Assembly (NCBI GenBank): GCA_946187025.1
Contig: CAMHPM010000139.1
Span: 1-5,291, forward strand
DNA from: an uncultured Prevotellaceae bacterium
GTDB lineage: Bacteria; Bacteroidota; Bacteroidia; Bacteroidales; Bacteroidaceae
Reading direction: 5' to 3'
Length of the DNA: 5,291 nucleotides
Below the pieces are notes generated by a model, which did no database searches, was not told the origin of the DNA, and saw only the letters and a program-made list of their open reading frames with translations. The translations under genes were made by a program, and so were the position numbers. Of the stretch, positions 1-5,291 are shown one piece after another (the first letter of the stretch is position 1; each line of letters begins with the position of its first letter).

Positions 1-8
1 ATTTGTCA

Positions 9-16
9 TAACTTTG
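9..16 (+). promoter_or_regulatory. Probable -7 box of the dnaX promoter
   Basis: The sequence TAACTTTG matches the Bacteroidetes sigma-ABfr -7 consensus TAnnTTTG at every fixed position. It lies 31 bases before the dnaX start codon, so transcription would begin near base 22-24 and leave a leader of about 25 bases. The matching -33 TTTG element would fall before the window starts, so only half of the promoter can be seen. Confidence 0.5.
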
Positions 17-47
17 TAGTCGGAATCAATAAAACAACCGAAAGAGG

Positions 48-1760
48 ATGGATAATTATATTGTGTCGGCCCGCAAATACAGGCCGATGACGTTTGACTC
101 AGTGGTGGGGCAGTCGGCGCTGACCCAAACCCTGATGAAATCGATACAGACTGGACACCTGGCTCATGCCTACCTGTTCTGCGGTCCGCGTGGTGTGGGC
201 AAGACCACGTGTGCACGCATATTTGCCAAGACCATCAACTGCCTGTCGCCGCTGCCATCGGGCGAGGCGTGTGGCGAGTGTGAGTCGTGCAAGGCGTTTG
301 CCGAGCAACGCTCGTTTAACATATATGAGCTTGATGCAGCATCGAACAATGGTGTGGAGGAAATAAAGAACCTGATTGAGCAGACCCGCATACCGCCACA
401 GGTGGGACGCTACAAGGTGTTCATTATCGACGAAGTTCACATGTTGTCGAATGCTGCCTTCAATGCGTTCCTGAAAACGCTCGAGGAGCCGCCTCAGTAT
501 GTGATTTTCATCCTGGCCACTACCGAGAAACATAAGCTCCTGCCTACGATATTGAGCCGCTGCCAGATATACGACTTCAACCGCATGTCGGTGTCCGACA
601 TGGTGGCTCACCTGAGGCACGTGGCAGAACAAGAGGGTATCACTGTCGAGCCGCAGGCACTGACGGTGATTGCCGAAAAGGCCGACGGCGGTATGCGCGA
701 TGCCTTGTCTATATTCGACCAGGTGGCTGCCTTCTGTGGGGGCAACATCACCTATAAGCAGACAATCGAAAACCTGAATGTGCTCGATGCGGAGTATTAC
801 TTCAGGGTGGTGGATTTCCTGCTCGACCGCAAGATTCCTGACGTGCTGGCTACGTTCAACGACATAGTTAACCGAGGCTTCGAGGCAAGCCATTTTATTG
901 CCGGACTCAACTCACACTTGCGTGGATTGCTTATGTGTCGCGACGAGAAGACAGTGAAACTGCTCGATACCGACGAACAGGTTCGCCAGCGATATTATCA
1001 GCAGTCGAAGCGTTGCAAGCCTCAGTTTCTCTATGCGGCCATAAGGCGTCTCACCGACTGCGATATCAACTACAAGATGAGCCAGAACAAGCGCCTGCTC
1101 GTCGAGATTACGTTGATCGAGATTGCACAGCTGGCCGATGATGATGCACCTTCGTCGGGGCGTGGCCCTAAGAAGATACTTAAACCAATATTCTCGACGC
1201 TGGCAGCGAAGCAGATGGTAGCTGCTGCGTCGGTACCTGCCGGGCGGCATACACACCAGCAGCCGGCTCAGCCCAGTCAGGCTCAGTCGCGTCCTGTCAT
1301 GAACGTGGCATCGGTCTCGATTTCGGACATAAAGGGGCAGATGGACCGCAAGGCCGTGGCTGATACAAAGCCGGCAGAGGAACCAGTGGCCTGCATCGGC
1401 AACGGGCAGCTCGATCTGCGCACGTTGATAATCGCCATTAAGCAGTTTGCAGAACGACTGCCAGCCGACAAGGTTGCCTTGAAGATGCGACTGAACCAAC
1501 TCGACCCATGTATCACGGGAGAGAAGTCGGCCGAAATTGTTGCTGAAAACCCTGCTGTGGCAGAACAATACAGGCAGCTGATGCCATCGCTGTGTAACTA
1601 TATAGCAAAAGTGGTCGGCATCGACAGCATAAGACTCGATATTGTCATTCCTGAAGCTAACTCGACAAGACTGCTTACGAAGTCGCAATTGTATGGCAAG
1701 TTGAAGGAAAAGTATCCGGTTCTGTTAAATCTTGAGCAAGAATTGAAACTTCATCTCTAA
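48..1760 (+). CDS. dnaX: DNA polymerase III subunit gamma/tau (clamp-loader ATPase)
   Basis: This is the motor subunit of the replicative clamp loader. With delta and delta' it uses ATP to load the beta sliding clamp onto primed DNA, and it links the polymerase cores at the fork. The 570-residue product has the full AAA+ set: Walker A GPRGVGKT (46-53), a four-cysteine zinc module (Cys65, Cys75, Cys78, Cys81), Walker B IIDEVH (126-131), sensor 1 ATT (157-159), the SRC arginine-finger motif (170-172) and sensor 2 GGMRD (214-218). The collar domain follows (about 240-360). Next is a variable Ala/Gln/Pro/Ser-rich linker (about 365-455) and a tau-like C-terminal region ending at 570. The start is set by the conserved opening MDNYIVSARKYRP. 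GAGG sits directly against the ATG, too close to be a normal Shine-Dalgarno site. No A_AAA_AAG slippery heptamer is present, so an E. coli-style short gamma form is not predicted. The stop is followed at once by the promoter of the next gene. Confidence 0.97.
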   Translation: MDNYIVSARKYRPMTFDSVVGQSALTQTLMKSIQTGHLAHAYLFCGPRGVGKTTCARIFAKTINCLSPLPSGEACGECESCKAFAEQRSFNIYELDAASNNGVEEIKNLIEQTRIPPQVGRYKVFIIDEVHMLSNAAFNAFLKTLEEPPQYVIFILATTEKHKLLPTILSRCQIYDFNRMSVSDMVAHLRHVAEQEGITVEPQALTVIAEKADGGMRDALSIFDQVAAFCGGNITYKQTIENLNVLDAEYYFRVVDFLLDRKIPDVLATFNDIVNRGFEASHFIAGLNSHLRGLLMCRDEKTVKLLDTDEQVRQRYYQQSKRCKPQFLYAAIRRLTDCDINYKMSQNKRLLVEITLIEIAQLADDDAPSSGRGPKKILKPIFSTLAAKQMVAAASVPAGRHTHQQPAQPSQAQSRPVMNVASVSISDIKGQMDRKAVADTKPAEEPVACIGNGQLDLRTLIIAIKQFAERLPADKVALKMRLNQLDPCITGEKSAEIVAENPAVAEQYRQLMPSLCNYIAKVVGIDSIRLDIVIPEANSTRLLTKSQLYGKLKEKYPVLLNLEQELKLHL

Positions 1761-1763
1761 AAA

Positions 1764-1795
1764 TTTGGTTATTAAGTTTTTTATTCGTATCTTTG
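1764..1795 (+). promoter_or_regulatory. Bacteroidetes-type promoter for the ftsB-purB unit
   Basis: TTTG at 1764-1767 (-33 element) is separated by 20 bases from TATCTTTG at 1788-1795 (-7 element). Both match the Bacteroidetes consensus TTTG-N(17-23)-TAnnTTTG. The region lies between the dnaX stop and the ftsB start, and is AT-rich. Transcription is expected to begin near base 1801-1803. The promoter begins 4 bases after the dnaX stop, and no hairpin terminator separates the two genes, so some readthrough from dnaX is possible. Confidence 0.8.
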
Positions 1796-1801
1796 CACCC
1801 T

Positions 1802-1862
1802 CAAAAAAGAGAGGTGGCTCTATAGAGAGAACCGCACAAAAGAAACAAACAACGAAAGTGAG
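1802..1862 (+). promoter_or_regulatory. A-rich 5' leader of ftsB with a small inverted repeat
   Basis: About 60 bases of predicted untranslated leader. Bases 1818-1827 form a perfect 10-base palindrome (CTCTATAGAG). The flanking GGT (1813-1815) and ACC (1831-1833) can also pair, giving a weak interrupted hairpin. The last ~28 bases are A-rich and C-containing with few U residues, so they should be unstructured, as is common for Bacteroidetes translation starts. No known riboswitch or RNA family is recognised. The hairpin is too weak to call regulatory with confidence. Confidence 0.35.
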
Positions 1863-2153
1863 ATGTTTAGAATTCTGAGACACATATTCCTGAAATACAA
1901 ATACGTGATATCGATATCGGTGTTTGCCGTATTGATTGGATTTGTGGGTGAGCATAGCCTCGTGAAGCGTTTTGCGCAGAAACAGGAAATATCTCAGCTT
2001 GAAAATGATATAAATAAAGAAATAGCAACATACAACAGTGACAAGCAGAAACTGGAACGTATAAAGAACAATCCCGAAGCTGTGAAGCGGGTGGCTCATG
2101 AGAAGTATTACATGAAAACCGAAGACGAAGATATATTCGTGATAAGAGACTAG
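1863..2153 (+). CDS. ftsB: FtsB/DivIC-like septum formation initiator protein
   Basis: A small bitopic inner-membrane protein of the FtsB/DivIC family. In studied bacteria these proteins pair with FtsL through a periplasmic coiled coil, bind FtsQ/DivIB, and help activate septal peptidoglycan synthesis. The 96-residue product has a short basic cytoplasmic N-terminus (1-13), one membrane helix (about 14-29) and a charged heptad-like coiled coil (about 38-69). It ends with the family-typical segment VKRVAHEKYYMKTEDEDIFVI (residues 74-94), similar to the conserved end of DivIC/FtsB. The length is normal. It is the first gene after the promoter at 1764-1795. The next gene follows after 35 bases. 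The assignment rests on overall architecture and the C-terminal motif. DivIC would be an equally acceptable name, and the gene symbol is less certain than the family. Confidence 0.82.
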   Translation: MFRILRHIFLKYKYVISISVFAVLIGFVGEHSLVKRFAQKQEISQLENDINKEIATYNSDKQKLERIKNNPEAVKRVAHEKYYMKTEDEDIFVIRD

Positions 2154-2188
2154 AGCGAACTATCCACGCATTTATTCAGAGATTACAC

Positions 2189-2587
2189 ATGGACAAAACA
2201 AACATCTGGACGATACTTGCCAACACTGGCGAACTGCTGGTGGTGGTCGGTGCTGCGCTATGGATTGCAAATGCCGACATTATGAAGTATGTATTTGCAG
2301 GCGGAGCAACACTGATGGCTGTCGGCCGGTTTGTGGCTCATGGTGCCTCAGACGGTGCAAGTATCACCCTGCGTCGGCTGTATGTCCAGCGTAACATTGG
2401 AGTTGTGATGCTCCTGGTCGCTGCGTTGCTAATGTTTGTGTGGCAAACGATTGATGGAACCGAGATTGGCCAGTATAGCCTGAAGGCGACAAAGGCTGCA
2501 TGGTTCTTGCCGTTCCTCATATTCGTTGTCATCGAACTTTATACTGCATTCAGAATACCTGCACAAACAAAAAAAGAAGAACAATGA
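2189..2587 (+). CDS. Uncharacterised membrane protein with four predicted helices
   Basis: The function is not recognised. The 132-residue product has four hydrophobic segments at about 9-27, 32-50, 69-87 and 103-121. There is a basic loop (LRRLYVQR, 61-68) between helices 2 and 3, and a short positively charged then acidic tail (RIPAQTKKEEQ). By the positive-inside rule, the 51-68 loop and both ends should be cytoplasmic. Small and aromatic residues dominate the helices, with no obvious catalytic residues, metal-binding cluster, signal peptide or transporter motif. It sits 35 bases after ftsB and overlaps purB by the four bases ATGA, so it is almost certainly co-transcribed with both and translationally coupled to purB. 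The final codons include an A7 run (2569-2575), discussed separately. Codon use resembles the neighbours and there are no signs of transfer. It is a real gene: the membrane pattern is clear and it fits the operon spacing. Confidence 0.85.
   Translation: MDKTNIWTILANTGELLVVVGAALWIANADIMKYVFAGGATLMAVGRFVAHGASDGASITLRRLYVQRNIGVVMLLVAALLMFVWQTIDGTEIGQYSLKATKAAWFLPFLIFVVIELYTAFRIPAQTKKEEQ
2569..2587 (+). promoter_or_regulatory. A-rich translation start region and ATGA coupling site for purB
   Basis: A run of seven A (2569-2575) is followed by GAAGAAC and the overlapping stop/start ATGA (2584-2587). The TGA ends the membrane-protein gene and the ATG starts purB, a classic termination-reinitiation arrangement. 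The purine-rich tract probably serves as the ribosome-loading site for purB. In the reading frame of the upstream gene the run reads A_AAA_AAA, which is also the form of a -1 slippery heptamer. Its possible recoding role is only a hypothesis. Confidence 0.55.
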
Positions 2588-3924
2588 AATTATCAGAACT
2601 GACTGCCGTATCACCTATTGACGGCCGATACAGAAGCAAGACCGAACCGTTGGCACCGTATTTCTCTGAATATGCCCTCATACGCTATAGGGTGAGGGTG
2701 GAGATAGAGTATTTCATAACACTTACAAGTTTCCTGAAATTATTCGATGTAGCAAAATATGAAACACAGCTACGCAATATCTATACAGACTTCAGCCAAG
2801 ACGATGCCTGTCGTGTGAAAGAAATCGAATCGATTACAAACCACGACGTGAAGGCAGTGGAATATTTCATAAAAGAGCGTATCGACGCAATCGGCGGCGA
2901 ACTTGTGGAATATAAAGAGTTCATACACTTCGGACTTACGAGCCAGGACATAAACAACACGAGTGTACCGCTTTCAGTCAAGGAAGCATTGCACGATGTG
3001 TATTATCCGTTGGTGGAAGAACTTATCGGTCAGCTTCAGACGTATGCCGACGAGTGGAAAGACATAACGATGCTGGCCAAGACCCACGGACAACCGGCAT
3101 CGCCTACACGGCTTGGAAAGGAAATAATGGTCTATGTATATAGGCTGACCGAACAGCTGGCACAACTCAAGGCATGTAAGTTGTCGGCAAAGTTCGGAGG
3201 TGCAACTGGTAATTACAATGCACACCATGTGGCCTATCCGGAAATCGACTGGCAGGCATTCGGCGACTGTTTCGTGAAAGAGAAACTCGGACTCGAACGT
3301 GAACGCTGGACAACACAGATAAGCAACTACGACAATCTGGCTGCGGTGTTCGATGCAATGGCACGCATCAACACCATCATCATCGACATCGACCGCGACT
3401 TCTGGATGTATGTATCGATGGAATACTTCAAACAGAAGATTAAGGCTGGCGAAGTGGGCTCGAGCGCAATGCCGCACAAGGTGAACCCGATCGATTTTGA
3501 AAACTCAGAAGGAAATCTCGGCATCGCAAATGCAATACTGCAACACCTGGCAACCAAGCTGCCGGTATCGAGACTGCAACGCGACCTGACCGACTCGACC
3601 GTGTTGCGCAATGTAGGTGTGCCGATGGGACACATGCTCATTTCGTTGCAAAGCACGCTCAAGGGTCTGCGCAAACTCATCATCAATGAGACTGCTATCA
3701 ACCGTGATCTCGACCAGTGCTGGGCCGTATGTGCTGAAGGAATACAAACAATATTGCGTAGAGAGGGCTATCCACATCCTTATGAGGCGCTGAAAGCCCT
3801 GACGCGAACAAACAACGCTATCACAGAGAAGAGCATTGCCGACTTCATTGAAGGACTCGATGTGGCTGAATCTGTGAAAGCTGAACTGAGAAAAATAACT
3901 CCACATACATATTGTGGAATGTAA
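2584..3924 (+). CDS. purB: Adenylosuccinate lyase
   Basis: A cytoplasmic enzyme of the fumarase/aspartase superfamily. It removes fumarate from SAICAR (giving AICAR) in de novo purine synthesis and from adenylosuccinate (giving AMP). The 446-residue product matches the usual length (E. coli PurB is about 456). Visible motifs are the N-terminal LTAVSPIDGRY (6-16), TSQDINNT (119-126), KTHGQPASPT with the catalytic His168 (166-175), and the superfamily signature GSSAMPHKVNP (292-302) with the catalytic Ser in the mobile loop. The enzyme is normally a homotetramer whose active sites combine three subunits. The frame is open upstream to an ATG at base 2500, but the start at 2584 is chosen. It gives the conserved MKLSELTAVSP opening, and the 28 extra codons overlap the membrane-protein gene and have no family match. 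The C-terminus (TPHTYCGM) is complete. Transcription is expected from the promoter at 1764-1795. No internal promoter or purine-repressor site was seen. Confidence 0.97.
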   Translation: MKLSELTAVSPIDGRYRSKTEPLAPYFSEYALIRYRVRVEIEYFITLTSFLKLFDVAKYETQLRNIYTDFSQDDACRVKEIESITNHDVKAVEYFIKERIDAIGGELVEYKEFIHFGLTSQDINNTSVPLSVKEALHDVYYPLVEELIGQLQTYADEWKDITMLAKTHGQPASPTRLGKEIMVYVYRLTEQLAQLKACKLSAKFGGATGNYNAHHVAYPEIDWQAFGDCFVKEKLGLERERWTTQISNYDNLAAVFDAMARINTIIIDIDRDFWMYVSMEYFKQKIKAGEVGSSAMPHKVNPIDFENSEGNLGIANAILQHLATKLPVSRLQRDLTDSTVLRNVGVPMGHMLISLQSTLKGLRKLIINETAINRDLDQCWAVCAEGIQTILRREGYPHPYEALKALTRTNNAITEKSIADFIEGLDVAESVKAELRKITPHTYCGM

Positions 3925-4002
3925 ATATCAGAATACGGAATCTGAAAAAACATTTATGTGAATAAATAAATTATCAACAATTCAAAAAAACATTTTAAGA
4001 TT
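3925..4002 (+). other. AT-rich spacer between purB and the pseudouridine synthase gene
   Basis: The 78-base gap contains several A runs (including A7 at 3984-3990) and the start region of the next gene. No TAnnTTTG -7 box and no stable hairpin followed by a T tract can be seen. The next gene is therefore probably read through from the purB transcript, or from a promoter that departs from the consensus. The A-rich stretch just before base 4003 fits a Bacteroidetes leader without a Shine-Dalgarno site. Confidence 0.4.
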
Positions 4003-5289
4003 ATGGAAAACGAAAAGTGGCAAGAGGGAAACAACGAGAAACGTCCGCAGCGTCCACGGTTTACACGTGTTGAACGTGCTTACACATCAAGTGCCAATTC
4101 GGGAGAACGAGCATTCCGTCCACAAGGATTTGAGTCGCGCGGCAATGGTGAACACCAGCAGCAAGGCTATAACCAGGAAGGCTACAACCGTCAAGGTGGC
4201 TACAATAACCGTCAGGGAGGTTACAACAACAACCGCCAAGGCGGATACGGAAACCAAGGCGGATATAACAACAACCGCCAGGGAGGCTACAACAACAATC
4301 GCCAAGGTGGATACGGAAACCAGGGTGGCTATAACAACAACCGCCAGGGAGGCTACAACAATAACCGCCAAGGTGGATACGGAAACCAAGGAGGCTACAA
4401 CCGTCAAGGTGGTAACAACCGCCAGGGAGGTTATAACAATAATCGCCAAGGTGGCTACAACAACCGCCAGGGCGGACATGGTATGTTCCGTCAACGCTCG
4501 GCCGACTACAATCCGAATGCAAAGTACAGCATGAAGAAACAGATTGAGTACAAAGAGTATCTGGAGGATCCAAATGCTCCAATCCGTCTCAATAAGTTCC
4601 TTGCCAATGCAGGTGTATGCTCTCGTCGCGAAGCCGATGAATTCATTCAGGCAGGTGTCGTGACAGTAAACGGACAGGTAGTCACCGAACTCGGAACAAA
4701 AGTACAGCGTACTGACCAAGTACACTTCCACGACCAGCTCGTGAGCATCGAGAAGAAAGTCTATGTACTTCTCAATAAACCAAAAGATTATGTAACTACA
4801 TCCGACGATCCGCAAGCCCGTAAGACTGTTATGGACCTTGTAAAGAATTGCTGCCGCGAACGCATCTATCCAGTAGGCCGTCTCGACCGTAACACTACAG
4901 GTGTGTTGCTCTTTACCAACGACGGAGAGCTTGCATCGAAACTTACACATCCTAAGTTTTTGAAGAAAAAGATCTATCATGTGTTCCTCGACCACAACTG
5001 CACTGCTGCCGACATGCAGAAGATTGCAGACGGTGTGACACTTGAAGATGGCCCGATACGTGCCGATGCTATCAGCTATGCAAGTGAGACCGACAAGAAA
5101 CAGGTCGGAATCGAAATCCACTCGGGTAAGAACCGCATCGTGCGCAGAATATTCGAATCATTAGGATATCGTGTGATAAAACTCGACCGTGTAGTATTTG
5201 CCGGACTGACAAAGAAAGGACTCAAACGTGGCGACTGGCGTTTCCTTACCGAACAAGAGGTTGCTATGCTACACATGAATGCACAATAA
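4003..5289 (+). CDS. rluB: RsuA/RluB-family rRNA pseudouridine synthase with N-terminal repeat domain
   Basis: The product isomerises a specific uridine in ribosomal RNA to pseudouridine. E. coli RluB acts on U2605 of 23S rRNA. The 428 residues fall into three parts. Residues 1-54 are charged and disordered-looking. Residues 55-160 are a low-complexity repeat region built of GGYNNNRQ and GGYGNQ blocks. From about 194 the enzyme proper starts with an S4 RNA-binding domain (RLNKFLANAGVCSRREAD, 195-212), followed by the catalytic domain. This has VGRLDRNTTG with the nucleophile Asp295 (291-300), the Tyr-containing KIYHVF (323-328), and GKNRIVRRIFESLGY (375-389). The enzyme portion is complete and normal. 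The family is certain, but the target uridine (RluB versus RsuA, RluE or RluF type) is inferred from similarity of the Asp motif region. The ATG at 4003 is the first in frame after an A-rich leader. Only two bases remain after the stop, so the downstream context is unseen. Confidence 0.93.
   Translation: MENEKWQEGNNEKRPQRPRFTRVERAYTSSANSGERAFRPQGFESRGNGEHQQQGYNQEGYNRQGGYNNRQGGYNNNRQGGYGNQGGYNNNRQGGYNNNRQGGYGNQGGYNNNRQGGYNNNRQGGYGNQGGYNRQGGNNRQGGYNNNRQGGYNNRQGGHGMFRQRSADYNPNAKYSMKKQIEYKEYLEDPNAPIRLNKFLANAGVCSRREADEFIQAGVVTVNGQVVTELGTKVQRTDQVHFHDQLVSIEKKVYVLLNKPKDYVTTSDDPQARKTVMDLVKNCCRERIYPVGRLDRNTTGVLLFTNDGELASKLTHPKFLKKKIYHVFLDHNCTAADMQKIADGVTLEDGPIRADAISYASETDKKQVGIEIHSGKNRIVRRIFESLGYRVIKLDRVVFAGLTKKGLKRGDWRFLTEQEVAMLHMNAQ
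4165..4476 (+). repeat. In-frame tandem repeats encoding a Gly/Asn/Tyr/Arg/Gln domain
   Basis: These bases encode residues 55-158 of the pseudouridine synthase. The basic blocks are GGYNNNRQ (24 bases) and GGYGNQ (18 bases), arranged as a higher-order 66-base unit of 8+8+6 residues. Two full units lie at 4258-4323 and 4324-4389. A 63-base copy lacking one Asn codon is at 4195-4257. Less regular blocks flank them (GYNQE and GYNRQ before; GGYNRQ, GGNNRQ, GGYNNNRQ and GGYNNRQ after). The two full units differ at 5 of 66 bases, all synonymous. The region has 14 Tyr and 11 Arg, and no acidic residue from 60 to 167. Repeats of this type can change copy number by slippage or recombination while staying in frame. 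Confidence 0.95.
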
Positions 5290-5291
5290 AA

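Noticed and set aside
99..893. Minus-strand open frame opposite dnaX
   Set aside because: It is a shadow of a well-conserved coding gene, with no recognisable domain and no promoter or leader.
1801..1862. tRNA-like or riboswitch-like element in the ftsB leader
   Set aside because: No cloverleaf pairing, T-loop motif or known riboswitch core could be found. The sequence is short and A-rich.
1907..1918. Perfect 12-base palindrome GATATCGATATC
   Set aside because: It lies within the ftsB membrane-helix codons as Ile-Ser-Ile-Ser. Two copies of ATATCG explain it, and there is no sign of a regulatory role.
2500..2583. Upstream extension of purB to an earlier ATG
   Set aside because: The 28 extra codons overlap the membrane-protein gene in another frame and do not resemble PurB. 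The start at 2584 gives the conserved N-terminus and an ATGA overlap.
3901..3917. CCACA/TGTGG inverted repeat at the end of purB
   Set aside because: It is a five-pair stem with a seven-base loop inside the last codons and no T tract, so it is likely chance.
3934..3955. Possible terminator hairpin after purB (CAGA...TCTG)
   Set aside because: The stem has only four continuous pairs and is followed by A rather than T residues on the + strand. It is too weak for an intrinsic terminator.
4067..4534. Alternative + frame through the repeats with Thr/Lys/Ala-rich product
   Set aside because: The repeat has no stops in several frames simply because of its codon composition. The known enzyme frame explains the region.
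4087..5121. Long open frame on the minus strand across the repeat region and most of the enzyme domain, 344 codons
   Set aside because: It lies wholly inside the pseudouridine synthase gene. Its Val/Ala/Thr/Leu-rich repeats are the reverse complement of the Gly/Asn/Tyr/Arg codons. It has no independent start signal.
1..5291. Mobile element, CRISPR array, toxin-antitoxin or defence system
   Set aside because: All substantial coding space is taken by five core genes. No terminal inverted repeats, transposase, spacer-repeat pattern or integration site was seen. The only tandem repeats are in-frame protein repeats.

Overview
This window carries five genes, all on the + strand, packed as in a bacterial housekeeping region. 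The best guess for the source is a member of Bacteroidales (Bacteroides/Prevotella-like). Three things support this. The protein sequences have that character: the DnaX N-terminus, and a pseudouridine synthase with an Asn/Gly/Tyr-rich N-terminal extension placed directly after purB. The promoter elements are Bacteroidetes-type (TTTG at -33 and TAnnTTTG at -7). The leaders before start codons are A-rich and lack clear Shine-Dalgarno sequences. The genus assignment is inference and was not checked against any database.

Layout. Bases 1-47 hold a probable promoter -7 box and a short leader. Bases 48-1760 encode DnaX, the DNA polymerase III gamma/tau clamp-loader ATPase. The 102-base gap that follows holds a near-perfect Bacteroidetes promoter (1764-1795) and a leader of about 60 bases. 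That promoter should drive a three-gene unit: a FtsB/DivIC-like division protein (1863-2153), an uncharacterised protein with four predicted membrane segments (2189-2587), and purB, adenylosuccinate lyase (2584-3924). The last two genes overlap by four bases (ATGA). A 78-base AT-rich gap with no recognisable promoter or terminator leads to an RsuA/RluB-family 23S rRNA pseudouridine synthase (4003-5289). Its first ~190 residues include a striking tandem-repeat, low-complexity Gly/Asn/Tyr/Arg/Gln domain.

The genes cover replication, cell division, purine synthesis and rRNA modification, which are core growth functions. No mobile element, CRISPR array, tRNA, rRNA or defence system was found. The points most worth a second look are two. 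First, the repeat domain of the pseudouridine synthase looks like a condensate-forming or RNA-binding tail, and its repeats differ only at synonymous positions. Second, a heptamer A_AAA_AAA lies in the correct phase at the end of the membrane-protein gene, where a -1 shift would enter the purB frame and give a membrane-anchored adenylosuccinate lyase. This second point is speculative.
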